Assembly: GCA_013396995.1 (NCBI GenBank)
Contig: VWZP01010561.1
Coordinates: 221,767-285,766 of the forward strand
Length of the DNA stretch: 64,000 bases
Source of the DNA: Dicaeum eximium
Lineage: Eukaryota > Chordata > Aves > Passeriformes > Dicaeidae
Reading direction: 5' to 3'
Shown: positions 26,201 to 38,259 of the stretch, piece after piece
Position numbering within the stretch: position 1 is the first letter of the stretch
How the letters are laid out: the number at the start of each line of letters is the position of its first letter
Notes under the pieces: model-generated
The model's input: the letters and a program-made list of their open reading frames with translations, nothing else
Database searches by the model: none
What the model was told of the DNA's origin: nothing
Position numbers and translations under genes: made by a program

Positions 26201-29200
26201 CAGCCTAGACAATGCAAGGAAAAAAGAAGTAGTGTGTTTGTGAGACCTTTTATCTTAAAATCTATTCACACTGGATCTCCCTGCAGGTATCTTTCCAGAC
26301 TACAGCTCAGTCTGACACACTTAAAATTAAAAAGTCTCTCTGGTGATATACTAGTTTATAGGCAATTGCAACAAAAACAAATCACAAAAAGATCACAACA
26401 AAACAAAACAACCCCAATCCTTTTTAGTTAAAGGGGGGAATAGCAATTTAAAAAATCCTCACTCTTCTATTCATCAAGCCCCTTATGCCAGCTGAGCTTT
26501 CACATCCAAGACAAAGCCTGGAGTTTGAGCTGCAGAGGTCTACCAAGGTATCATGTAAGCCCACCTCTGCTGTGGTCCTCAGCTGAGATGGAGGCTAAAG
26601 GAAGAAATTACAAACAGCAAAGGCAAGCCCTTTATTAGGATGACCTCAGCCAAAGTTTTAATCACCAGCCTACACAGTTTTTCACTGTCAGCACACTCAG
26701 GCATTCAGGGAGGCGGAACAATCTGCACAGGTCTTGGTGGGAAGAGCAGAGGTTGCCAGAAGGAAGTGTTTGGAGGGCACATTACCAAAGCTGGGCTATG
26801 TGTACATGACTGAAACATAAGCTGCTTTTCTGCAAGCAAGCTCTTTTAATAGGAATCCAGTTTATTTATTTATTCAGAAGCAGATGGCATCCTCTCAAGA
26901 TGTTATGCAGAACATGACACACAAAACAAGTATTTTCATCTGAGCATATTTTTTCTAATCAACTCCCTGCTATTCATCATTAAGTGACAAACAAAAATTT
27001 AGTCTCCAGAGCCTGATAATACTCGAGGCTAACTGAAGCTAACTCAGGATACAGCAGTAAGTGATGAAATGTAATGACTTGTAATGCACTGGAGCACAGA
27101 CAAGATGACGTCAGTGACTTTTGACTTAAAATGTTATATCAAAAAAATATTCCAACTGCAGGGAAAAGAATTATTACAAATTGCAGCCTCCCTGCTGACA
27201 AGCACATTTGATAGACAAGCCCAATGACCTGTGGTTCCTCAGAAGTGCCTAACACAATTTTTTGTATTTATACAAAGGAGAACAAAAGGCAAGAAATCTT
27301 GTCAGAAAGTGTTAGTAATATTGCCATGCAATCACTGTATTGTAGGATTCTGTGTGACACTGCTGACAGCTTTCATACAGTTTTTATGTAATTCCTGCTG
27401 AATCATGACCTTTAATCGCCATTCATTGCAAAGCCTAAGCAACCACCACAAAGACTTGTAGAAGGATATCATGTTAAAGAAAATGTTATCACTTCATGCA
27501 GACAAAATGCAATTTAGAAGGAAGTCAAGTACTATCAAATACTCCCCTCTCTCCTGACCTTCCTACTCCACACTCAACTCAAGACACCACTGTGTGCCAT
27601 CTTTGATAGATACACCATGTTTTCCTTTAAATAGCAAAGTCTTACATATCTAAGTGTATTGATGTATTGAGGTTAATTTTCCACACAATGGTACAATGCA
27701 GTACACCAAAAGTGAGTCATCCTCTCATTAAGGCCTCATACAACACGTAATTAAAATATAAGGGACTCCCACAAACTACAGTAATTTTAGAATTTTCTGC
27801 ATGAAGAAGGCGCGCAGTCCTAATATTTTCTCATAATTTCACAATTTACTGGTTTTATTTTTAAATAAGAGCCCATTGAAAGAATACTAATATCAACTCA
27901 AGGAATTTTTAAGTTATGCTCTTTACCAAGGTGGTTCAAATTCAGCAGTCATTGAAATCACATTAAACTTTTAAGGTCCCTTTCTTCTCCTGCCAGTGTT
28001 TTTCCAGTTTCTTTTCAATGTCTCCCCTGCACCCCTACCTGAGATCACCAGCTTCCACTCTGTAAAAGGAGGGACACTTCCCACTCCTCTCCCCTATCCT
28101 TTCATTTCTTCCATTGGCAAGGCATGGAAAGGGAAGGACTTGAGGATTTGGACTGAACTTTGTCCCATCTCTTTGGGAAAGGGCAAAAGACTCTAAGAAT
28201 GGATTCTCTGGGACCAACTCAGCCTGTGGCCTGACTGTTGGGATGAACTACTATATGGAGTTAAAGATTCTAAGGAAAAAAAAAAAGTTGCATCTCTTCT
28301 CAAACATACTGCATCACAAGATAACTTGTACCCAAAGTTCTCATGATCAAGAATGATAAAATTTACAAAACTGTAGTAGTATTACAAAGAAATTTTGTCA
28401 CCCTCTTTCTCTCATATTTATAAGGGTAAATTGAGTAGGTAAATCTAAACTCGTTTCAGTGTGAACATTCCATATCTTACTAATTACTTACTCTCACTTT
28501 ACTTTGTCATGCTTGAACACAGGTGGGAGAATAAAAGCTAGGTTTTATTTCCATGTGTGTAATTCTTATTTTTAAGAGTTTGGGCCATTATTAATTGGAT
28601 GATTGTGCCCAACTCAAGTGTCCTTGTGAAGATCAGCTTGCATCATTACTTTCCCCCTCTGCTATATCCAGAATAATGAAGAGACTTAGCAGGTACCTAA
28701 ATATCATTGAAAGTTGGAAAGGAAAACTGAAAATTCAATTTTTCATACTTGTACAGTTTTTCTTCTATAGTTTTTCATACTGAAGACTATTTCCAAACAT
28801 TGCCAGGTGGTCTGACTTTGTGTTCTCTGTTCCCTTTTGGGAAAGAGACGATAGCTGAGATGATGACTGAGCTCCAACAGCTCCATATGAAGGAGCTACC
28901 AAGCTTCAATTTCCCTCCATGGCCTGGCTCTCCCACAACAAATCCCATGGAAATGCAGCCAACTATCAGCTCAACACTAGTGAAAACCTAGCAAACCAGC
29001 TGGTAAGGGCTATTCAAACCTGTCTGCACTTCTTAACTTTTTCCTAAACAAACCCCAAAACAAACCCAAAACGAATTTTGAATGTGCATCTCATGAGATA
29101 CTAAGATAAAAAGAAAATGAAGACTTGGGGGTCTGTGCCTCCTGTCCTTAAGTTGGTAGTAAAACCTGCTTGCTGGGCTAGAGATTTCCTGTGTTTTCAG

Positions 29201-29805
29201 AGATTACCCTGGTTACTGTTTGTGAGTGTGAAAAAATACATAGTTGGAGAGCTGGAGAAATGAATGGTTACAGCAAATTACGTAACTTATCTATAAAAAT
29301 GTAATGAATGAGGAAATAATTCCTTCAGGGAACTGAAATGATGCTGCTGTTCTTTCCAGTACTGTAATTGAAAAAGACAATAACAAAAAGCATTTCCCCC
29401 CTCATCTACTATAACTGAGAAATACTGAAATCAAGGTAGTCACTTTTTGGCTTTAGTCTTTTATTTGATACCTGATGAGAATAAAAACTAGTTGGGATCC
29501 CTGTGCTAACTACAGATATTACAATTTACTGTGGTTATAAAAATTCAGAAGTGAAGGAAGGCATTATATCCTCCATGAAGGGAAGACTAGAGTACAATCC
29601 CATTTTCATCTGCTCCTCTAATGGCCTTTACACCAACTTGAGATACTTTTTCCATTAATGTAGATATTCTTGAAACAAAATTTCAATTGTATATTTTTCT
29701 TAATAAATCTTCAGCTTCCTATACCACATTTTAAAATACACAAATTAATTTTAAACAAATCAACTAAACGCCTAAGTATTAGAAACCTCATCACTGAAAC
29801 AGTAC
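20231..29805. other. Long intronic stretch, nothing recognised
   Basis: Nine and a half kilobases of AT-rich sequence have no feature I can name with support. There is a C/A-only low-complexity patch around 23033-23100 (for example ccaccaccagcacaaccacc). A short A run occurs at about 28276-28287, downstream of a GC-richer piece (28000-28260) that might be the relic of an insertion. The open frames here, including 28749-28991 plus and 24838-25044 minus, show no family motifs. Confidence 0.55.
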
Positions 29806-31058
29806 CACAGAGTCACAGAACACCAGGTTGGAAGGGACCTCAAGGACCTTCTGGTCCAACCTTTGTTGCAAAAGCATGGTCTAGACAAGAAGACTCAGTA
29901 CCCTGTTCAGCTGATTCTTCAGAGTGTCCAATGCTGGGGAATACACCACTTCCCTGGGGAGATTATTTCAGTGGCTCATTGTTTGTATTGTGAAAAATTT
30001 TCCTCCTGTGACCCATCTCCCCAGGAGCAACTTGTATCTACTCCTCATCTTTTCCATATGATTCCTTGTTAAAAGAGTCTCCATCTTCTTTGCAGCCACC
30101 CTGTAAATATTGGGACATGGTGATAAGGCCTTCTCTGAGCCTTCTTTTCTCAAGGCTGAACAAATCCATTTCTCTCTCAGCTTTCCCTCACATGTCAGGC
30201 TTTGATCATCTTTGTGGCCCTTCTCTGGACCCTCCCCAGCCTGACCACACCTTCTTGCATTGTGGGGACCAAAACTGAACCCAGTATTCCAGGTGCTGCC
30301 TGACAAGCAATGATTAGAGAGGGACAATGCTGGTGATGCCCTTGCTGATGCAGCACAGCATCCCACTGGCTTTCTTTGCTGCAGCAGCAGCAGCACACTG
30401 CTCACCCAGACTGACTGCTTGTCCACCAGGACCCCCAGGTCTCTTTCCACAGAGCTGCCCCTCAGCTGGGTAGATCCCAGCCTATGACACACTCCTGGAT
30501 TATATTTTCCTTACACAGGATACCAGGCCAGATTGCCACACATTAGTTTCTTTAGGAGGAGGCTGTAGGAAACCATTTTGGAAACCCTGGAGAGATCCAG
30601 GTAGACAATGTCACTGCTCACCCCTACATCCACTGAGCAGGTTACTTTGTCACAGAAGGTGGTCAGGTTTGATGAGCAAGATTTGCCCTTGGGGAATCCG
30701 TTTCATTTGGCTCTTCCAAATGACATGCTTCATCTGAGCTGTGATGGCTCCCAGCAGGACTCATTCCATCATTTTCCCAGGGATTGAAGTTAGACTGACA
30801 GGCCTATAATTTCCTGGATTCTCCTCTAATTCTTTTAGATGGGGGACATCAGCCTTCTTCCAGTTTTCTGGAACATCCCTGATCTCCACAACTTCTTGAC
30901 GTCTCTAAAATTATGGAGAGTGGCCTTGTGGTGATGTCAGCAGCCTCCTAACACCTCTGGTGGACAGTGACTGGGCCCATCAGTGTGTATGGGTTTAATT
31001 CCTGTGACAGGTCACACACCAACTCTTCCTTCACTGCTGGAGGGTCTGTGTTTGCATC
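29806..31058 (-). mobile_element. CR1 LINE, minus strand, 3' part (right-hand part lies beyond a solo LTR)
   Basis: The plus strand reads as reversed CR1. It starts with cacagagtcacagaacacca and ggttggaagggacctcaagg at the 3' terminus, continues through the 3' UTR and then the reverse-transcriptase region (for example gattgaagttagactgacag, ttcccagggattgaag). Minus-strand peptide includes STQLRGSSVERDLGVLVDKQ near 30490-30400, a typical CR1 ORF2 motif. Frames are interrupted. Similarity continues without loss on the far side of the LTR at 31492, so the two pieces are one original insertion. The rest of CR1 ORF2 and the 5' end are missing. Confidence 0.93.
31053..31058. repeat. Left copy of the LTR target-site duplication, TGCATC
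   Basis: The hexamer TGCATC directly precedes the LTR start and is repeated directly after its end at 31492-31497. Both copies lie in CR1 sequence. Confidence 0.88.
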
Positions 31059-31137
31059 TGAAGAGGGAGGTTCCCCGAAATTGTGGGGAGTCAGCCGAGT
31101 AACGCTACTCACACCGATGCGGTGGTATAACGTTCTC

Positions 31138-31166
31138 TTTATTTGCTTAAAATGGCAGGTTATATA
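31138..31166 (-). promoter_or_regulatory. LTR promoter core: TATA box and polyadenylation signal
   Basis: On the minus strand TATATAACC occupies 31166-31158, and AATAAA lies at 31143-31138, only about 15 bases further. A start site 25-30 bp after the TATA box would fall just beyond AATAAA. That places the polyadenylation signal in U3 and implies a short R region, as known for alpha-type avian retroviruses. This arrangement is inferred from spacing only. Confidence 0.6.
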
Positions 31167-31242
31167 GATTTCAATATTGTTTCTATTACTAAATATTCTC
31201 TTATTGGCACACAGCACACAAGGAATGTAAACAAAAATTGCT

Positions 31243-31270
31243 TACCTTCACCCTTAAGGTGGTGAAGGTA
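31243..31270. repeat. Inverted repeat within the LTR U3 region
   Basis: The 10-bp arm TACCTTCACC (31243-31252) and its exact reverse complement GGTGAAGGTA (31261-31270) flank an 8-bp centre CTTAAGGT. It lies about 75 bp upstream of the TATA box in LTR orientation, a place where transcription-factor dyads would act. Confidence 0.85.
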
Positions 31271-31491
31271 CTAAATCCTACTTTTACATCTATTACACAC
31301 ACACTATCTACTTTATTCTTCTGCATACCTTAAGCTAATTTCTAACTGCGCCACAAACTCTGTTCTCCACTGGGCCTAGCTCAAGCTCAGGCTGGTCTTG
31401 TTTTTCACCAGGCCCTGCCTAGGCCCAGGCTGGATTGCCCAACTAGCTCAGGAGCAAATCATGTCCTTGCTCCCTCAGAAATTCAGCTACA

Positions 31492-31497
31492 TGCATC
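31492..31497. repeat. Right copy of the LTR target-site duplication, TGCATC
   Basis: This is an exact repeat of 31053-31058 and marks the other edge of the solo LTR. CR1 sequence resumes across it (cacctggatttttgttccca). Confidence 0.88.
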
Positions 31498-32130
31498 CAC
31501 CTGGATTTTTGTTCCCAAGGCCAGGGACCCAGCAGTGTGGGTAAAGATGGTGGTGAACAAAGTGTTGAGAAGCCCTCTGCCTCTCCAGCACTGCTGGTGA
31601 CTGTTCACTTCTCCTATTTAACAGTGGGCCACTATTTTCCTTGTTTCTGCTTGTTGTTTCTTACCTAAAGAACCCTTTCTTGTAGTTTTTCATGTCTCTG
31701 GCCAATTTCAATTTGAGCTGAGCTTTTGCTTGTCAAACTGTATCTCTGCACACCCTGGCAACGTTCTTGAAGTTCTCAGTGGGTGTCCGTCTGCTTTTCC
31801 ATCTATGGTGCACTTCTCCTGTCTTTGAGCAGACTCAAAAGCTCCCAGTTAAACCAAGGAGGTCTCTCCCTACTTCCCTCACCTTTAAAGGGCATGAATG
31901 GTTTTTGTGCTTCCAGGAGAGTGTTCTTGAAAGCCTCCCAGCACTTGCTGTCTCCTTTATCCTCCATGGAAGCTTCCCACAGAATCCCTCCCAACCAAGC
32001 TCTGAGCAAGCTGAAGTTTTCTCTTCTAAAATTTAAAACAATTGTCTTCGTATTAACCTTCAGTGTGTTCAGCAGGATCCCAAACTACAATATTGTGACC
32101 AGTGCAGCCAAGGCTATCAGCAGCAGAGAT
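31498..32130 (-). mobile_element. CR1 LINE, minus strand, continuation upstream of the LTR insertion
   Basis: Reversed CR1 resumes after the LTR and runs to about 32130. Recognisable pieces include cagtgggccactattttcct, agaaccctttcttgtagttt and tcagcaggatcccaaactac followed by gtgaccagtgcagccaaggc, all known from the reversed CR1 ORF2 region. With 29806-31058 it makes one insertion of about 1.9 kb before the LTR landed. Confidence 0.9.
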
Positions 32131-34022
32131 ATTACAAAGCAGTACTGCATTTAATTTGTGGATTTGTTCAAAACAGTCATTTCACAGTATCTAACAGATG
32201 TAAACGAGACTGATCTGAGGTACAACAAACACTGGGCAGAGCAGTTCTAGGATTGCACAGCAATTTCTGAAAAATCTAAATTAAAAGAAACTTAAATAAT
32301 ATAAACCAATTTGCCTACCTAACTTCCCCCTCTACAAAAACATTTTACTCATAAATGAAGTCACAATACAATAGAGCAGAATTACATAAGTATCTGTGAA
32401 AACTGGACACATACCAAGGAATTTACTGACCTATAAACAAGGTCTGTAAAAGCACACAAAGATCATATAACAGTTCATATCATCCTGCAACCAACAGAAA
32501 TCCTCCTGAACTGCTGAGGATTGCCAGGGATGCTGGAGTATCTCAGTTTTCCAAAGGTTTCAACAGCCTCCCCCCTCAAGGGCCTTCCCTAACCCTGACA
32601 CGGTGCTGCCCAACTCACTTCTGTGCATGAGAACCTAAAATTCCCTCAAAATATGGAATTTTTCTTTTTAGTCTTCAAAGAGTATGAGGCCTGTCCAAAG
32701 AGTATATGTAGTAGTTATAGAAGAAAGTATATACTTAAGTATATTTAAAAATCCCCCAATACATACAAGAGTGAAATGTTTGAAAATGTGATCACTGAAT
32801 TTGACTGAGTTGTTAGGAGACACAGTATAGCTAATGCTGACACTGGCTAAGTCCTAAAACATTAGACAAAATTACAAAAGGAAAAGTATAAGATGTTAAG
32901 TACAGAGATTCATCAGGTCAACTAGAGACCCACTGACTTTTATACCGGTTTATCCTGAAATAAATGTTATTTATTATTATTCCCACCCTTTTTAACCTGA
33001 ACATATGTGAGTATTTGTCCTATCTTTACTACAGTAGCCTATAAGGTTTATAATTTATAATACACAATCGTGTGGTGAAAATTTCTTCCTATTACACTTT
33101 AACTGAAAAGACTCTAGAGTTTATTACTGTTTTTTTAAAATTGTGTATTACTGACATGCCTAAAACATTTAACAGAAAACGGACTACTCCTTAACATGTA
33201 ATGAACCAATCACTACTCTACTAATATACTTTATTAAACTACAAAATGACATTTCAAACTGGACTGTGCCAACAAAACAGTAGCAGACAACCCCCAACTA
33301 TTACAAGATATAAGAGAGGAACAATGATTCCTTGAAGATGTCCACTGTGCCAGAGTAAAACTTAATACTAGAAAAAATAAAGGACTTCAGAACAAAATAA
33401 CTTATTGTAACAATTTCCATTTTCTTCCTCAAAGCCTCACAGGAAGCTGAAAAATAAGGATCAGTGGGCAATGCTAATTGTTTTGGCTTGTACAACTTTA
33501 TCAGAAGACTTAGTGCTCAGTCTTTAATATTAGCTAGTTACATCTGTATTTGGAAATGCAAAAAGAAATCTGAATGCAAAGCATCAGCACTCTTCCATGA
33601 AGTCAATAAACATAACAGCTACCTAAACTCACCAATCTGAAGAATAAAAAATGCCACAGCATTTATTTTATACATTTATGTGTCTTAAAGGTACTCATAC
33701 CTGAATAATTTCACCCATTGCTTTCAAAGCTGATTAAACATAACACACTTGTTACTTTTTACTTTTTCTTTAAACCATCTAAAGGGTTGTGGAATCTAAT
33801 ATTCCAGAAAGAAAATCCTTGAAATAAACATTTCCTCTGATTCTTTAGAGCAGAAAATAAGTCTAGTTCAGAAAACCTGTTTTCAGAGAATTTCTTTCAG
33901 AAGAGGTCCTGGCTCCTGACCCATGGTTTGGGCAAGCCCTCCACTTCCTATCATTACTACCTGGTACTATATGACCATTTGAGAAAACCCATTCTCTTAC
34001 TATAGAGTTATTACACAATACA

Positions 34023-34045
34023 CATTAATATTATATATATTAATG
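34023..34045. repeat. AT-rich inverted repeat
   Basis: Arms CATTAATAT (34023-34031) and ATATTAATG (34037-34045) are exact reverse complements around a 5-bp centre. Such repeats are common in AT-rich DNA. Confidence 0.85.
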
Positions 34046-37003
34046 GTAAGATTTCTAATTTGTTTACTTTTTACCATTTTTAAATGGAAAACTTTCCACT
34101 TCCTTCCTTCCACAAGGACATGGAATAAGAAATGTTTAAATTTAGTTTTTTTCTCCCTCTCGTCTGTTTAAAAAGGGTTTTTTCCACTGCTCCATTGCCT
34201 GTGCTCAGAAAGATCATTTGTAAACCCATCCTCAACCTGACTTGACTATACAGGACCCAATAAAGCTAATAGAACAAAAAGCACTATCCATGAGCAAATG
34301 AACAATAAAACAAAATGCCCCACTAGCTTCCATTAATAGCAAAGATGTAACTTATGTTTTGTATAAACTTTTAAATATTTAAAATAGGTTTTCAAGCTAA
34401 TTGCCTACCCATGCACAGAAGGTAAAAATAGATGATTCCTCAAAGAATGCAGAATAATCTGCCATCCCTTCTACTCAGAAATTGAATCAGAAAATCACAA
34501 ACCACATAGTAAGTTGTTTGAAATACCCATTATGACTATATTGAGTTGGCCTGCTTGTACTAATGTAAGAAAAACCCCACTATCTTTGAATTCCTTGGTG
34601 AAAGGGTGTTACCCTACACTGCCACAAACACACCTTCACACACTTACCAACTCTGAGAGAAGCCCTGGCAGGATATTCTTTCTGTTTGCTGAAAATTTGT
34701 TTTTAAATTAGGTCTGTCAGTAAAGTGTTATGTCTGGTAAAATAAGCTTTGCATTTACTGTTGCTTTCAACTCATTCCTGTATTTCTCAAAAGTGCCCAC
34801 TGAATTTGAAATCCAACCAGAAAACCCATGGATGAGTGGAGAATACAACACAATAATTCTGTTTACACTGGATGGGATTTTGACCTGACCATACCAAACC
34901 AAAAGAGGACGAATGACAATCAGTGTTCTTTACTTAAAGCATCTGAACTTCGAAGTATTTTTTAAAATATGATTGTTTCATACATTTCTATAAGCAAGTT
35001 TTGTAAAGGAAGAGTACTTCACATAAGGATCTCAGCAGGAACCAGACCAGAACTCTACCTTCTCACTGCTTTTCCAGTGCCTATCGTGATGCCCTAACAG
35101 AGCAATGATTAGAATCTCTGAACATCTGCACAGTAAACAGCTAATTCTATTAATAATAGTTAAGAGACTAATTCCATAAATAATACTGGATAATGATGTA
35201 GAAAAACATATAAAAATGACTGAATTACAATTTTCAGATATGTCACAAAACACTTCCTTACTTCTGAGGAAAGAGAACTTACATTCTTTGTAAAACTGTA
35301 TCAGGCCTATAAATATGGTATATTCCCATTATCCTCATAAATGTTTATTTTTTAAAATGGCCATTACCTCCCTCTCTTGGACCAAAACATGTTTTAGCAA
35401 AGTGTTCTCAGGACTAAACGGAAGCTACAACTAAAGCTGTAACTAATCTTTCTCTTTTGAATTTGACACCCTTTGATTTCTCTAGATGTCCCCTGCCTTA
35501 TTAATTCAATTCCAGGGTAGAAATTTCCAACTACATCAATCATTATTTCATCATGTCTATAATTTGTTTCTTCTCCAAAATATTTACAGTATTCCCTTTA
35601 GATACAGGATTTTTAAACAAACTCCTTAATATCCTCATTGTTCCCGTTGTACCAGCTTTCATCAATGGCTTGGCCTAGATTCCCCAGCTGTGTGTGCACT
35701 GGAAGTACATTGGAACACCTCTCACAGGGACCTTGTCAGCCACTTACTCTTTTCTCTCTCATTCTAGCCCATCTTTCAAACAACACAGGAATTCAAGCTG
35801 AAATCCAAAGGACAGCAGTGCTGAGGCATGGAAGACATTGTGCCAGCTACGTGTTATCTACAGATTCATTACACACCAGGTGTGACTGAAGAGTAATAAC
35901 AAATGTGTGTGACAAACAGAGAAACCTTGAGAGCTTCTTTAGCCCAATATTAGGCCAAGTCTTCTTGGAGTTGCCCCTAGCAAGTGCTCAGGCATCCTTA
36001 TCTGCATTCCAGACTAAAAATTCTGCTAAGGAGCTAGCAAGAAAAATGATCAGCTCAAGTTATCTTCCTGCTGTTCATCACTTCACTTAGCTCCTGCTTG
36101 AGGTATGTCCCTCTGAATTTTTTCTTTTCTTGTGCCTTAAGTAATAAAGTGTTTCTCTGCAAGTTTTGTACCTTTGCTGCTCACTGCAACACTTTTTAAA
36201 AAAAGAGATCACTAAATATAAATATAAGCACAGATTCCACTGTCAACCTTGTGATACAACTACAATGAACCACTAAGCCTGTTCTGTTTTCCTTCTTTCC
36301 AGTCAGTTTCAGAGCAGACTTTTGAAGCACAACTTCTTACTTTCTTTGGTTGCCTCTTTCAAGGAATATTTTCAAAGAAAATAGATGACAGTCTGTATTT
36401 CTTTATCCATGTTTCAATAAGATGTTTAAAGAACTCTTAAAACAATAGTACGATGCTGTCTTTCCTTCTCTTCTTCCACATTAAATTTTAAGACTTCCCA
36501 GATTCCAGATGCATTTAAATTTAGAATATTATAGTTCAAAGTGCCAATGTTTATGATTTGCCTTTGTTTCTTAAAGGAGTCTAAAACATAACAAGCTTTA
36601 AAGCATTTTAAATTACACTTAATAAAGACAAAAGCTTTTTCATGGATTCTAAGACTGCAAAATAAAGAAGACACTTACTAAAGAAGAAAACAGTTACTAA
36701 AGAAGAATTAACTGTTTGATTATTTGTGGCCTAATGCATTTCAGTGTGCATTCTTAGATGAGTTTACAATATAAGTGGTATGTAGAGCAGATAATTTGGA
36801 TATTTTTGTTTGGAAAAAAATGGATACAGTATTACAAACATATAGCTTCTTTATTTATTTTCTTTAAAATAACAGTACTTCATTGTATTATTATCAGTAA
36901 CTCACAGGAGCAGCTCCAGATCATGGTTATGCTACCTTGAGTACTGAAATTTCTCTGGCTGGGTAGAAAGTACAGTTATTCCAGGGCAATATAATATATA
37001 TAT

Positions 37004-37040
37004 GTGTATACATAAAAATAAAAGATATTTTTATGTACAC
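37004..37040. repeat. Inverted repeat, potential hairpin
   Basis: CATAAAAATA (37011-37020) pairs exactly with TATTTTTATG (37026-37035) around the loop AAAGA. GTGTA (37004-37008) and TACAC (37036-37040) extend the stem after a 2-base bulge. The stem has 15 pairs in all, too short and AT-rich for a convincing microRNA precursor. Confidence 0.8.
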
Positions 37041-38239
37041 CTGTAACATTCAAGACTGTATCCAGCTGTTATCTCAACAGCTAGCCTAAAAAAACCTTGG
37101 TTCTGAATCTTAGTTTTGCATCTTCTTAAATCTATTTTGTCTCTTTCACAAGCATTGGTGTAAACAAATTATTTCAGAGTTTTGTCTTAAATGCATGATT
37201 TTTATCCCACCTGTAACAGTCTTCCTGTGAGGATGTTTTGTTAAATTTATTTTACGTAGACAATGTGATCTAGGCAAATCTTCCACAAACCACATTACAG
37301 TTGTTTTAGTCGAATTTTTTAATGTATTTTTGCATCAAACTATTAAGATTAATCTTCTTTTCAAGAGAACACAGATTCATAATGACAGCTGCCTTAGCAA
37401 ACATGCATTCCATCCACTTAACAGCTTTAACAGAGATGGGAGATGAAACTTTTTCAAAAATTGAAACAGCAAGAGACAAATAAAGTGGTTACTCTACCAG
37501 GCACAACTGCAAAAGGCACCACATGAATGTTTCTGATTGTGCTTCACATTTCAAAAGCTGCTCTGAAGTTCTATGATTTTGACAATGTTGGATTAAAAAA
37601 AGATATCTAGGTAAACATTTTTGTTCTATCATTCAGTCTGATCTTCAACACACTTTCTCTGTGCAGATGTATGCAAAGTAGGTTGAAAGGGTGCCTTGTA
37701 AACAGAGGCTCTGCTTCATTGTGCTTCATCTTTCCTAAGTTTTGGCAGCAGGTGTGACAAACCTGTCCTCAGAAATTTCTTTTGTCTCATGTTGGCACAT
37801 GTGCTGCAGGAGAATGTAATGGCAGATCATTACTGACCCCACCTGAGCAGTCAGTCCAGAGAGATGGAGACTCCAGACCCTCAGCTCATGCAAACTGATG
37901 TAACATCAGAGGAACTGCACAACTATGAGCTTTATGTTCACCGGTGGTCTACAGCTGTAGCACAAATTCCAGTGAGAACAACACAGGAGTTTTTCTAGCA
38001 ACTTAGGCTGAGGTTTTTATGTCCAAACTGAGAGTTTATTGGCAAATGTCTTACCCTTTTCTTTTAATATGTTTGGTTCCGAGTTTCCTTGAAGGGTTTT
38101 TCGGGGATGGAATTAAGAAAGGAAAAAAGTATGAGTCTGTCTCCCTCCCCAGGGAGGAGACATTCTCTACCTCACTGTCACTTCCAGAAGGCTGATAAAA
38201 ATAAGCCTGCCCTTAAAGGAGCAGTTGGTTAGGCCATAC

Positions 38240-38259
38240 ATATATGATTAATCATATAT
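38240..38259. repeat. Perfect 20-bp palindrome
   Basis: ATATATGATT is followed immediately by its reverse complement AATCATATAT. The core TGATTAATCA is a dyad of the homeodomain-like ATTA/TAAT type. The flanks are (TA)-rich, which lowers the significance. Confidence 0.88.

Larger units (their letters stand above)
31059..31491 (-). mobile_element. Solo LTR of an endogenous retrovirus, 433 bp, inserted into CR1
   Basis: On the minus strand the element begins TGTAGCTGAATTTCTG and ends CCTCCCTCTTCA, so it has the TG...CA termini of a retroviral LTR. It is flanked by the perfect 6-bp duplication TGCATC, inside an otherwise continuous CR1. It contains a TATA box and an AATAAA signal in the right orientation and order for the minus strand. 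No gag, pol or env sequence adjoins it, so it is a solo LTR left by recombination between the two LTRs of a provirus. A 6-bp duplication fits class II (beta- or alpha-like, ERVK-type) avian retroviruses; the subfamily cannot be named from sequence alone. The boundaries are exact to the base if the duplication is accepted. Confidence 0.92.

Noticed and set aside
30948..31217. Small minus-strand frame crossing the LTR edge
   Set aside because: It joins LTR sequence to CR1 sequence across the insertion boundary, so it is a chance frame over two unrelated elements.
35882..36190. LTR-like block with AATAAA and a T-rich stretch
   Set aside because: I could not find TG...CA ends with matching target duplications, nor a TATA box at proper spacing. 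It is too weak to call a mobile element.
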